Assembly: GCF_002802865.1 (NCBI RefSeq)
Contig: NZ_PGLQ01000003.1
Span: 1-64,000 of the forward strand
Direction of reading: 5' to 3'
Length of the DNA: 64,000 nt
Source: Bifidobacterium scaligerum
GTDB taxonomy: Bacteria > Actinomycetota > Actinomycetes > Actinomycetales > Bifidobacteriaceae
Shown here: positions 1 through 8,293 of the stretch, piece after piece
How the letters are laid out: each line of letters begins with the position of its first letter
Position numbering within the stretch: the first letter of the stretch is position 1
Translations under genes and position numbers: made by a program
The notes under the pieces: model-generated
What the model was told of the DNA's origin: nothing
Database searches by the model: none
Seen by the model: the letters and a program-made list of their open reading frames with translations, nothing else

Positions 1-142
1 CGAACACGAACACCACCGCGAACGGCCACATGAACTTCCAACCACGCCAATCCGCCTTATGCTTATTCACACGCACCCGAGCCGTATGCTGTCCTGCCAT
101 GGAGGGATCTGTGCCCATGGCGCTCAATGCTTGCTCCGACAT
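1..142 (-). CDS. Sugar ABC transporter permease, N-terminal fragment
   Basis: The first 47 codons of a protein running off the left edge of the window. The start is an ATG at 142 with a purine-rich ribosome site (AAGAGAGG) about 8 bases upstream. The visible sequence is a polar N-terminus of about 35 residues with several Lys and Arg, followed by WKFMWPFAVVFVF, the beginning of a first membrane helix. This layout is usual for MalF-type permeases of carbohydrate ABC importers. It lies 140 bp downstream of a sugar-binding lipoprotein on the same strand, the standard order for such operons, so it probably carries the same sugar across the membrane. The family call rests mainly on context because so little is visible. 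Confidence 0.7.
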   Translation of the reverse strand, partial: MSEQALSAMGTDPSMAGQHTARVRVNKHKADWRGWKFMWPFAVVFVF

Positions 143-282
143 GTTTTGCCTCTCTTGTTATCTCAATGACCTACCTGCCTCGTCCGGGCATGGAAAGAGC
201 GGGGACGCTGGGGAGCATCCCCGCTCCTAATCACCATCACATCGGTATCGGTGCAGACACCTCACCGAGTTGCGGTATGAAC

Positions 283-1632
283 TTACTTGACGGTGACGGT
301 GTAGCCCTGCTGCTCACCCTGCTCGGCCAGCTTCTTGCCGTAGTTTTCGAGTGCCTGTTCCAGCGTAATCTCGCCGGTGTAGGCCTTGGAAACCTCATCG
401 CCGTAAGAGGACTGGGCGAACGGGTTGTACGGCAGGTACTGGAACTTCTCGGTCGGCCGCTGTGCCGCCTCGGAGAGCACTTCGTTCACGTTCTGGCCAC
501 CGAAGTAGTTGTTGGTCTTCTTGTTGGCCTCGGTGGTCGGATCGGTGAAGGAGTCCGAGGTGAGGATCTTCTTCAGGGACGGGAAGGTGCCGGTATCGGC
601 CATGGTCTGGGCACCATCGCCGTGGGTCATGTACTCAACGAACTTGTAAGCTGCGGCCTGATTCTTGGAGAGCTTGACCACGGAGAGAGCGGAGCCGCCA
701 TCCTCAGCGGAGACTTCCTGACCTTCCTCCCACTGCGGCAGCTGGGCGACGCGCCAGTTGCCAGCCTGATCGGGAGCACCGGTCATCAGGTTGATCGGCA
801 TCCAAGCGCCGATGGTCAGCGAGGCGATGGTGCCGTCGTTCAACTCACGGTTCCAATCGTCGGACCAGTTCGGGGTCTTGGTATCCACGAGATCTTCGTC
901 GATGAGCTTCTGGACGAACTTGATATAGCGTTGCATGCCTTCGTCTTTGGTCATGTTGATGGTGATCTTCTCGCCATCAACCTTCCACGGCTGAGCGCCG
1001 GCCTGCCAGATCTGTGCGGTGAACGGCTGATAGTCATTGGAGGTACCGGCCAGGTTGGTGATGTAGGAACCGGTGGCGCGAATCTTCTTGGCGGCCTCGT
1101 AGTAGTCGTCCCAGGTCTTGATGGATTCGCCGTCAACACCGGCCCTGTCGAATACGGCCTTGTTATAGAAGAACATTTCCGGGCCGGAATCGATCGGCAG
1201 TGCGTACGGCTTGTTGTTGTACTGCAGCTTGTTCCACGGGCCGGCCGCGAAATCGTCGGCAAGCTTGTCGGCGCCGAATTCGCTCAGATCCACGAGACCA
1301 TCGGTGACGGCGAACTGCGTGACGGTCGGGTCTTCAAGCATCACGACGTCTGGTGCGCCGTTGCCGGCGGCGATGGCGTTGGACAGGGCGGTGGAGGTCT
1401 TCTCGGCAGTGCCGGTGTTGTTGAACTTCACGGTGATGCCGGGGTTGGCCTTCTCGAACTTGGCGATGATGTCCTTCATGGAATTGCCGGAATCCCAGCC
1501 CCAGAATACGAGCTCAGCCTTGTCGGCATCACCCTTGTTGGCGTTGCTGTCCGAGCTGCTGCCGCAGGCTGCAATGCTGACGAGAGTGGCCACGGCAGCC
1601 GTTGCCGCGAGAACTTTCTTGATGGTACGCAT
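283..1632 (-). CDS. Sugar ABC transporter substrate-binding lipoprotein
   Basis: A 449-residue extracellular solute-binding protein of the MalE-like family 1, anchored to the membrane as a lipoprotein; it captures a carbohydrate for an ABC importer. The N-terminus is a typical lipoprotein signal with lipobox SIAAC and the lipidated Cys at residue 23, followed by a Ser/Asn/Asp linker and then LVFWGWDSG, the usual first strand of the family. The ATG at 1632 is chosen over an upstream in-frame start because AGGAGGA precedes it and the signal peptide begins there. The permease gene follows on the same strand. A promoter overlapped by two palindromic operators lies 130 bp upstream. The sugar cannot be told from sequence alone. 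No ATPase gene is nearby, which fits the use of a shared MsmK-type ATPase in such systems (inference). Confidence 0.9.
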   Translation of the reverse strand: MRTIKKVLAATAAVATLVSIAACGSSSDSNANKGDADKAELVFWGWDSGNSMKDIIAKFEKANPGITVKFNNTGTAEKTSTALSNAIAAGNGAPDVVMLEDPTVTQFAVTDGLVDLSEFGADKLADDFAAGPWNKLQYNNKPYALPIDSGPEMFFYNKAVFDRAGVDGESIKTWDDYYEAAKKIRATGSYITNLAGTSNDYQPFTAQIWQAGAQPWKVDGEKITINMTKDEGMQRYIKFVQKLIDEDLVDTKTPNWSDDWNRELNDGTIASLTIGAWMPINLMTGAPDQAGNWRVAQLPQWEEGQEVSAEDGGSALSVVKLSKNQAAAYKFVEYMTHGDGAQTMADTGTFPSLKKILTSDSFTDPTTEANKKTNNYFGGQNVNEVLSEAAQRPTEKFQYLPYNPFAQSSYGDEVSKAYTGEITLEQALENYGKKLAEQGEQQGYTVTVK

Positions 1633-1740
1633 GAGCGATCTCCTCCTGACTTCGAAAGCATGAAAAGCATGGAATACCACTGTGCATCCGAACGCCTTAC
1701 GCGCTTGCCGAAGACTCCTGTTTCCTTGGGTGTTTACTTT

Positions 1741-1793
1741 GGTACACCCGTGTACCAATACCTTTATGATACACCCGTGTACCTATTTGTCAA
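1741..1793 (-). promoter_or_regulatory. Promoter with two palindromic operators upstream of the sugar-binding protein gene
   Basis: On the minus strand a -35 box TTGACA (1788-1793) and a -10 box TATCAT (1766-1771) are 16 bp apart. Two near-identical 16-bp inverted repeats are seen: GGTACACCCGTGTACC at 1741-1756 and GATACACCCGTGTACC at 1768-1783. Their starts are exactly 27 bp apart. One fills the space between -35 and -10, the other lies at the expected transcription start. This is the classic arrangement for a repressor, probably of the LacI family. The cognate regulator is not obvious in the window. Confidence 0.75.
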
Positions 1794-1988
1794 AACGCTA
1801 GAACACGCCGAGAATTCCAACAGAAAATCATCCTGCGCTCCCCGAGCCGCTGTCGGCACGATGTGCATACACGCATGGCACAGGTCCGCGATGAAGCCAT
1901 ATGCCATCAAGAAGGCACCCATCACAGTTTCACGTCGAAAAACCGCCAACACCGCCGATGTGAACGCTCATATGGCGAAAGAATACAT

Positions 1989-2003
1989 CGTGAAATCTTC
2001 ACG
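1989..2003. promoter_or_regulatory. Possible operator upstream of the long-tailed MFS transporter
   Basis: A 15-bp inverted repeat, CGTGAA-ATC-TTCACG, with perfect 6-bp arms, 67 bp before the transporter start at 2070. The size and position fit a transcription factor site. No second copy was noticed. Confidence 0.3.
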
Positions 2004-2069
2004 CATAACCTTCCGCAGTCCTCTAATATGGACACGTTCCCCCATAGCTGTGTTGAGAGGAAGAAGCAC

Positions 2070-4241
2070 ATGGCGGGCCTGTCTCGTGTCACCGCGCAAC
2101 AGAGGAATCCTCTGGGTACGGCCATCCGCACCCAAGGATCAGGTAAATACACGTTCGGACTAGCTCTCAGCGCCGGCCTTGCCGGACTGCTCTACGGCTA
2201 TGACACCGTTTCCATCTCCGGTGCCATAGAATTCCTGCGCACCAAATATGGATTGAACTCCCTGATGGAAGGACTGGTCATCTCATCCATCATGCTCGGT
2301 GCCATCATCGGCGCGGCAACGGCTGGTTTCCTCTCCGACAAGTACGGACGGCGTCGCCTCCTTATCATCGGCGGCGCGTTCTTCTTCATCGCCGCCATTT
2401 GGAGCGCACTGACCTGGGGACCAATCGACCTTATCGTGGCACGCACGGTCGGCGGCTATGGCATCGGCCTGACCGCGTCGCTGGCAGTCACCTACATCAC
2501 CGAATCAGCACCGACCAATATTCGCGGCCTGCTTTCGTTCTCCTACCAGATGTTCGCCGTATGCGGCATCTTCCTCACCAACGTCATCAATTACATCATC
2601 GCCTCGCATGGCACCAGCAGCTGGGACATCAGCAACGGCTGGCGATGGATGCTAGGACTGGGAGCGCTGCCTTCCGCCGCCTTCCTGCTGGCTATGATTG
2701 GAGCCCCGGAAAGTCCGCGATACCTGATTCAGGCGGGCAAAATCGACGAAGGATTCACGGTACTCGAACACATTCTCGGGACCGAACGGGCACGTCTACG
2801 TACCGACGACATCAACGCGTCAATTCAACTGGAACGCGAGATGTCCAACGAATTCCATGACCTGTTCCGCCCCGGTCTTCGGCGTGCGTTGGGCATCGGC
2901 ATTTTTCTGGCGGTGTTCAACCAGCTTATCGGCATGAACGCCATCTCCTACTACGGTCCGGTGATGTTCTCGCAGATGGGATTCGGCGGCGACACGGAAT
3001 TCCTGGCAGCGGCGAGCGTCGGCGGCGTGGAACTGGTGGCCACCGTGGTAGGCATGTATCTGATCGACACCTTCGGCCGCAAACGTCTTATGGAGATCGG
3101 TTCAGGCATGATGTGCATATTCGCTGCCTGCATATCCGTCTCGTACCTGTTGCACAGCCCCCTGTTGATGCTGATATCCGTGATGGCGTTCACAGCCGCG
3201 TTCGCGTTTTCGATGGGGCCGATTCCCTGGATCGTCATCCCCGAACTGTTCCCCACGTATCTGCGCGGCCGGGCGACAGGCCTGTGCGTGATGTTCCTGC
3301 TGTTCGCCAATTGGATGATCGCTCAGTTCACACCGATACTGATCGACGGGTTGGGAGGCGGCGTCGCATTCGCCATATTCGGTGTGCTGGATTTGGTCTG
3401 CATGCTCGGCGTCATTCTGCTGGTGCCGGAAACGATGGGACGTACGCTGGAAGACATCGAACGTCTCTGGCAGCCGAAAACCGAACTGGCCGCCGCTAAG
3501 TATGCGCTGAGCTCAGCTGATGCGAATATCCGTCATGCGGAGGCGACGCTGCGGCGTGTGGAAAACGAACGCATGCAGGCGTTGGGCATTATGTCTGCGG
3601 CACAGCATGCGCGCGTTGTCGCCCAGCAACGCGTATTCGCGCTCGAAGCGGCCGAGCGCGAACGGATCGCCGCAACACATGCGGCCGAACAGTCAGCCCA
3701 GACGACGCAGTCAGTCGCCACGTCCGCCCAGAGTCCCCAGCAAAACTCACCGCAAGAAGTCGCGCACCACACTGTTCAACCATCACGGCAACGTACGTCA
3801 CAACCTGCGCGCACAGCTACGAGCGCCTCGCACCAGTTAGTGCGCAACGCCGTACCTGCGCCACCGAATCCTGCACTGCCCGCGCGGCCGCACGAATCCG
3901 CCGATGCTGATCACACCAACCGCACCGGCCACACCGGTGACGACAACCGCAATGCAGCAATGCTCAGCGGTTCAGACGCCGAAGATGCAGCTCGCGCAGC
4001 GGTCGATACGTTGGACGATGAGATGCCTGACGATCTTTCGGCATTGTTCAAGCGCTCTCGCACCTCACATCTCGACGCCGACGACGATCCTACCGGCGGC
4101 ATACTGCTATCGCCGGCCATCGAAGCCGCGTGCGCCGCGCCGGCCTATACCGAACGCTTCGAGCATGAAACCGAAGACGCCCGCGAAGCCCGTGCCATCG
4201 ATGCAGCACTGGATTCGCTGGACGCCTTCATCAAGGCCTGA
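2070..4241 (+). CDS. MFS sugar porter with a long C-terminal cytoplasmic extension
   Basis: A 723-residue major facilitator of the sugar porter family, likely a proton-linked sugar uptake protein. The first 470 residues show the family signatures: GYDTVSISGAI in helix 1, the DKYGRRR loop between helices 2 and 3, PESPRYLI after helix 6, and PETMGRTLEDIE after helix 12. The ATG at 2070 is chosen because GAGAGG precedes it and it matches the start of the paralogue at 8294-9883. Family members are usually 450-530 residues. About 240 extra residues follow here: an Ala/Glu/Arg-rich probable coiled coil, a Gln/Ser/Thr/Pro-rich stretch, and an acidic end (DDEMPDDL, HLDADDDP). The paralogue has only the short coiled-coil part. 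The substrate is unknown. Confidence 0.88.
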   Translation: MAGLSRVTAQQRNPLGTAIRTQGSGKYTFGLALSAGLAGLLYGYDTVSISGAIEFLRTKYGLNSLMEGLVISSIMLGAIIGAATAGFLSDKYGRRRLLIIGGAFFFIAAIWSALTWGPIDLIVARTVGGYGIGLTASLAVTYITESAPTNIRGLLSFSYQMFAVCGIFLTNVINYIIASHGTSSWDISNGWRWMLGLGALPSAAFLLAMIGAPESPRYLIQAGKIDEGFTVLEHILGTERARLRTDDINASIQLEREMSNEFHDLFRPGLRRALGIGIFLAVFNQLIGMNAISYYGPVMFSQMGFGGDTEFLAAASVGGVELVATVVGMYLIDTFGRKRLMEIGSGMMCIFAACISVSYLLHSPLLMLISVMAFTAAFAFSMGPIPWIVIPELFPTYLRGRATGLCVMFLLFANWMIAQFTPILIDGLGGGVAFAIFGVLDLVCMLGVILLVPETMGRTLEDIERLWQPKTELAAAKYALSSADANIRHAEATLRRVENERMQALGIMSAAQHARVVAQQRVFALEAAERERIAATHAAEQSAQTTQSVATSAQSPQQNSPQEVAHHTVQPSRQRTSQPARTATSASHQLVRNAVPAPPNPALPARPHESADADHTNRTGHTGDDNRNAAMLSGSDAEDAARAAVDTLDDEMPDDLSALFKRSRTSHLDADDDPTGGILLSPAIEAACAAPAYTERFEHETEDAREARAIDAALDSLDAFIKA

Positions 4242-4281
4242 CCTGATTCAGATAAGCCGCCTCGGATTGGGACAGTCTCGG

Positions 4282-7200
4282 TTACGCATCCAGCACTAGC
4301 ACCGAGTCGGCGATACGCATGGCAGACTCACGATGCGAGACCAGTACCACCGCACTGCCGTGATCGATAGCCATCCGACGGATCGAACGCAGGATAATCG
4401 CTTCGTTCAAGGCATCCAAACGACTGGTCGGCTCGTCGAACAGGATAAGGTCCGCCTCACGCAGGAACACGCGGGCAAGACCGATGCGCTGGCGTTCGCC
4501 TTCTGAAAGGCGATCGCCCAGCTCCCCCACTTGGGTGTTCAGCCCCTCAGGCAAAGCATCGATAAGATCAAGCACCGAAGCCTTGGACAATGCCTCATGC
4601 AATCGAGCGTCAAGGATGTCAGGCTGGGCCGATTCGATCTGCGATTGAGGCAGTGCAATCAGGAGATTGTCCCGAATCGTACCATCGAACAGATGGGTTT
4701 CCTGACTCATCATCGCTTGAATGCTGCGCCGATGGGGGGCGTCAACGTCCGGCAACGGCGTGCCGGAAAGCGTAACCTGCCCCGATTGAGGATCCCAGTA
4801 GCGCATCAATAGCTTCAGCATCGTGGACTTGCCCCGACCGGACGGTCCCTGTACGCCCAGAATGCCATGGCGGGGGATGTCAAGATTGAAGTCCGCAAGA
4901 ATCGGGACGGTACCGCTGGAAGCGCCCGGATAGGAGAACGCCACGTGGTCGAGGCGCATGCCATCGTATTCGGGGGTGGCAGTGCCGGTTTCCGCAACGG
5001 CCGGAGTCTCGTCCATAATGCCGAACAGTCGGCGTGCGGCGGCAAACGTCTGTGTGAGATTCGCCGGCAGCGCACTCAGCGCGAGCGTTGGGCCAAACGA
5101 GCTGACAAGCAGCACGAATGCGGTGACCAGTGAGGGAATGTCCATCGGATTCGCTGCGGCGAGACGCAACGCCAGAACCGTCGTGATTCCCATCAGCAGG
5201 AATACCAGCAGGCCGCCGATGCCGGCGAACCGGCCGTTGATCCTGCTGAGCCGGGCATGATCACGCCACAAAGCGCGCGTACGCTCTTCAATACCATGGG
5301 CACGCTCCTCGCCGCGGCCGAAACGGATGATCTCGTCCAAGCCGCGCATATCGTCGAGCATCACATCATCCAGTCTGCCGGCCGCGCCTCGGATGGCAGG
5401 ACCGAGATTATGCACACCGGTGGCGAAGAACTTCGGTACGATGATGCCGATCGTCAGATGGCTGACGATAAGCATCAACGCCATCCACGGGTTGAGCGTG
5501 GCGATTGCGATGGTGTACACGACGGTGGTGGTCGCGGCGATGGCCACCGGGCTGATGGTGTGGGCGAAGAAGATCTCCAGCAATTCCACATCCGTGGTGA
5601 GCATGGCAATCAAATCGCCCTTGCCCTTGCCGGAAAGCTTGGCCGGCGCAAGGCGACGCAACGACGCGAACGTCTTGGAGCGGAAGAGTGCGAGTAGATG
5701 GAAGGCCACATTGTGATTGAGATACTGCTCCACATAGCGAGTGGCACCGCGAAGCAGCGCGCAGACGATCATGCCGGCGAGCGCTGAGCCAACGCCCATA
5801 TTCCACACCGGATGGCCGGCGAGCGCGAACCCGGCCACAATGCCGAACACCGGCAGGAATGTCGCCGCAAGATGTCCGACCGAGCCGGAAACGGAGGCCG
5901 CGACCATAAGCCTTGTCAGCGGACTGGCCTCTTTGAGCAGCCGTCCGACAACCTGCCACGTGGTGAGCGTGGCGGCGTCGGCCGCTTCGTCTTCCGCAAC
6001 GCCGCGATGACCACCGGATGCAGCCACGTGCCGTTGGCCGGCAGCGGCGGAATCGTCGTTCACGATGTTCTCGATATCGGCCTGCGCGGTGTACAACTCG
6101 ACGTATCGTCCGTCTGCGGCCATCAGGTCTGCATGCGTTCCGTTTTCGATGGAACGACCATGTTCGAGCACCACCACCTGATCGGCTTGTTCCGCATTGG
6201 CCATGCGATGAGTGATCATGATCACCGTTTTGCCGTGAGCCGCCGCGAGCTCACGGATGGTGTCGAGAATCATCGCTTCGGATTCCACGTCCACGCTGCT
6301 GGTGGCTTCGTCGAATACGAATACCGGAGAATCGTGCAGCAGCGCACGGGCGATCGCGATACGCTGACGTTGGCCGCCGGACAGGTTCGCGGCATCCGGT
6401 TCGATGACCATATCCAGGCCGGCCGGCTGCGCATGTACGAAGTCGGCGATGCGGGCCTGTTCAAGAGCGGCCCACAGACGACCGTCTACAGACCGGGAGC
6501 CCGAATCAACAGCGCCGGCACTCAAGGGCGACGCGGAACCGGAACCATCGCGCACTTCTCCGATCGGCAACGCCATCATCAGATTCTCGCGCAACGTACC
6601 GGCGAACAGATGACTGCGGGCACCGATCAAGGTGACCTCGCCCGCCAGCGCTTCGCCGGACAGGTCGCGGACTTCCGCACCACCCAGCGTCAGCGATCCC
6701 CGGTAACCGATCAGCGAACCGGACAGCAACGCGGCGGCAGTGGACTTGCCGGAGCCGGAAACGCCGACGATGGCGGTAAATCGGCCGGCAGGTGCGGTGA
6801 ACGTCACGTCGGACAACGCTTCCGTACCGTCGTCGTACGAGAAGCCGACCGCATCGAAACGAACTTCAGGTGCCCTGCCGTCAGACGGCAACGCAGCAGT
6901 ACCGTGCGCAGGTTCGGGAGCGTCAAGCAGCGCGAAGATACGCTTGGTCGAGGTCATGCCGTTCATGGCCACGTGGAAGAACGAGCCAAGCTGGCGCATC
7001 GGGATGAAGAATTCGGCGGACAGCAGGATGATGGACAGCAGGCCGGCCAGGGTGAGCGGGAAACCCGCACCGAACGGCATCAGATATTGCAAACCGTACG
7101 CCACATAGGTGAGCGGCCCATGCATGCTTGCGGCAGCCATTGCCGCAGACCATCCGCCGGCCCCGGCAGATACATGTACATGGGCGTAGCGCCACAATGC

Positions 7201-8067
7201 CACGCCGATGCCGGCTGCGGCACCACCGTATGCCACCACATCCATGGCGGTCAGGGAGCGCAGCTGAATCTGCAGCACGCGCATGGTCATCACGCGGAAC
7301 GTCTCGGCCTTCTTATCCATTTCGGCGGCGGCCCGGTCGTCCGCATCGAAGTTCTTCAGCGTTTCAAGACCCTGCAGGTTATCGAGGAAGGCGGCCCCCA
7401 TGTCCGTGTAACGGCCCCAGTATTTCTTGAATGCGCGGGCCGCGGTCATGGACACCATGCCGGTGACGATGATAATCAGCGGCGCACATAGCAGCATGGT
7501 GAGCGCGGAAGGCATGTCGATGGGCGCGATGACCGCAAACAAGGTGATCGGTGCCAGAATGGCGTAGAACAGCTGCGGCAGGAACAACTCGAAGAAACTT
7601 TGAATCTGTTCGACGCCTTCGCCGGCGGATTGGATCACGTCCGCCGTGGTCACACGAGATTTGTAAGACGGGCCAAGGGCCAACATCTTACGGTAGAGCT
7701 TGGAGCGCAGGGCCAGCTTGACCCGTTCAGCGGCTTCCGTACCAAGTCTGGCGGCGTGCGTGGTGGCGAGATAACGCACCCCCGCGCATACCAGCGCGAG
7801 CAGCACGTACACCATAAGATCGCCGGCCATGGGCAGCACATGGGAGCCGGAAACGTCGGACAGCGGCGTGGAACAGGCCGCATCCGGCGCGGTGTTACCG
7901 CATTGAGACGCATCGGGCGAGGCGACGCTCAGCAGACCATGCAGCAGCATGACCAGAGACAGCATGAAACCGATGTTGGCCAACAAGCTCACCCACATCA
8001 GCGCCACTTTGCCCACTACCAGCCGTCTTATGCCCGGCGCTATCTGAAACAGACGTTTATCGAACAT
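4282..8067 (-). CDS. Fused ABC exporter, two TMD-NBD halves in one chain (CydDC-like)
   Basis: A 1261-residue chain holding a complete ABC exporter: membrane domain about 15-380, ATPase about 400-660, second membrane domain about 705-1010, second ATPase about 1035-1260. Half 1 has Walker A GVSGSGKST (435-443), LSGGQ (562-566) and Walker B VFVFDE (581-586). Half 2 has Walker A GPSGRGKS (1074-1081), a variant signature LSEGE (1187-1191) and Walker B LILFDE (1206-1211). The halves differ in sequence, so they are a fusion of two subunits rather than a recent duplication. The order and the variant second signature resemble CydD and CydC, which export thiols, but no cytochrome bd genes are visible, so a drug or peptide exporter is equally possible. 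Start at 8067 is supported by AGAAGGGA upstream. It converges with the MFS gene ending at 4241, leaving 40 bp. Confidence 0.85.
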   Translation of the reverse strand: MFDKRLFQIAPGIRRLVVGKVALMWVSLLANIGFMLSLVMLLHGLLSVASPDASQCGNTAPDAACSTPLSDVSGSHVLPMAGDLMVYVLLALVCAGVRYLATTHAARLGTEAAERVKLALRSKLYRKMLALGPSYKSRVTTADVIQSAGEGVEQIQSFFELFLPQLFYAILAPITLFAVIAPIDMPSALTMLLCAPLIIIVTGMVSMTAARAFKKYWGRYTDMGAAFLDNLQGLETLKNFDADDRAAAEMDKKAETFRVMTMRVLQIQLRSLTAMDVVAYGGAAAGIGVALWRYAHVHVSAGAGGWSAAMAAASMHGPLTYVAYGLQYLMPFGAGFPLTLAGLLSIILLSAEFFIPMRQLGSFFHVAMNGMTSTKRIFALLDAPEPAHGTAALPSDGRAPEVRFDAVGFSYDDGTEALSDVTFTAPAGRFTAIVGVSGSGKSTAAALLSGSLIGYRGSLTLGGAEVRDLSGEALAGEVTLIGARSHLFAGTLRENLMMALPIGEVRDGSGSASPLSAGAVDSGSRSVDGRLWAALEQARIADFVHAQPAGLDMVIEPDAANLSGGQRQRIAIARALLHDSPVFVFDEATSSVDVESEAMILDTIRELAAAHGKTVIMITHRMANAEQADQVVVLEHGRSIENGTHADLMAADGRYVELYTAQADIENIVNDDSAAAGQRHVAASGGHRGVAEDEAADAATLTTWQVVGRLLKEASPLTRLMVAASVSGSVGHLAATFLPVFGIVAGFALAGHPVWNMGVGSALAGMIVCALLRGATRYVEQYLNHNVAFHLLALFRSKTFASLRRLAPAKLSGKGKGDLIAMLTTDVELLEIFFAHTISPVAIAATTTVVYTIAIATLNPWMALMLIVSHLTIGIIVPKFFATGVHNLGPAIRGAAGRLDDVMLDDMRGLDEIIRFGRGEERAHGIEERTRALWRDHARLSRINGRFAGIGGLLVFLLMGITTVLALRLAAANPMDIPSLVTAFVLLVSSFGPTLALSALPANLTQTFAAARRLFGIMDETPAVAETGTATPEYDGMRLDHVAFSYPGASSGTVPILADFNLDIPRHGILGVQGPSGRGKSTMLKLLMRYWDPQSGQVTLSGTPLPDVDAPHRRSIQAMMSQETHLFDGTIRDNLLIALPQSQIESAQPDILDARLHEALSKASVLDLIDALPEGLNTQVGELGDRLSEGERQRIGLARVFLREADLILFDEPTSRLDALNEAIILRSIRRMAIDHGSAVVLVSHRESAMRIADSVLVLDA

Positions 8068-8088
8068 GCCCGTCGTCCCTTCTCTTGC

Positions 8089-8230
8089 GTCAAGGCTCTA
8101 CCGCACCGAGATCGAATCGATAATTCGCTTTCATGCACACGGTGTACGTTCGCTTCGTATCTCTCCGTTGCGAAGAGCGAGACGAACTGTTGCGAATAAT
8201 CGCTTGATCTCGGTGCGGCAGAGCCTTGAC
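8089..8230. repeat. Long imperfect inverted repeat, about 40-bp arms
   Basis: The left arm (8089-8128, starting GTCAAGGCTCT) is the near-exact reverse complement of the right arm (8192-8230, ending AGAGCCTTGAC), differing only at a few inner positions; the loop is about 63 bp. It fills the gap between two genes on the minus strand: downstream of the MFS gene at 8294-9883 and upstream of the ABC exporter start at 8067. It is much longer than an ordinary terminator. A miniature inverted-repeat element or a structured leader or terminator are both possible. No clear target-site duplication was seen. Confidence 0.75.
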
Positions 8231-8293
8231 ATATTCAATGGCTGCTTGTCACCGTAGCGGAAGCGACAGGCACACGCCAGACTGACGCTGCTT

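Noticed and set aside
127-2163. Long plus-strand open frame opposite the sugar-binding protein gene
   Set aside because: It is an antisense shadow of the GC-rich lipoprotein gene: no ribosome site, Val/Leu/Gly-rich composition without domain character, and it crosses the promoter/operator region.
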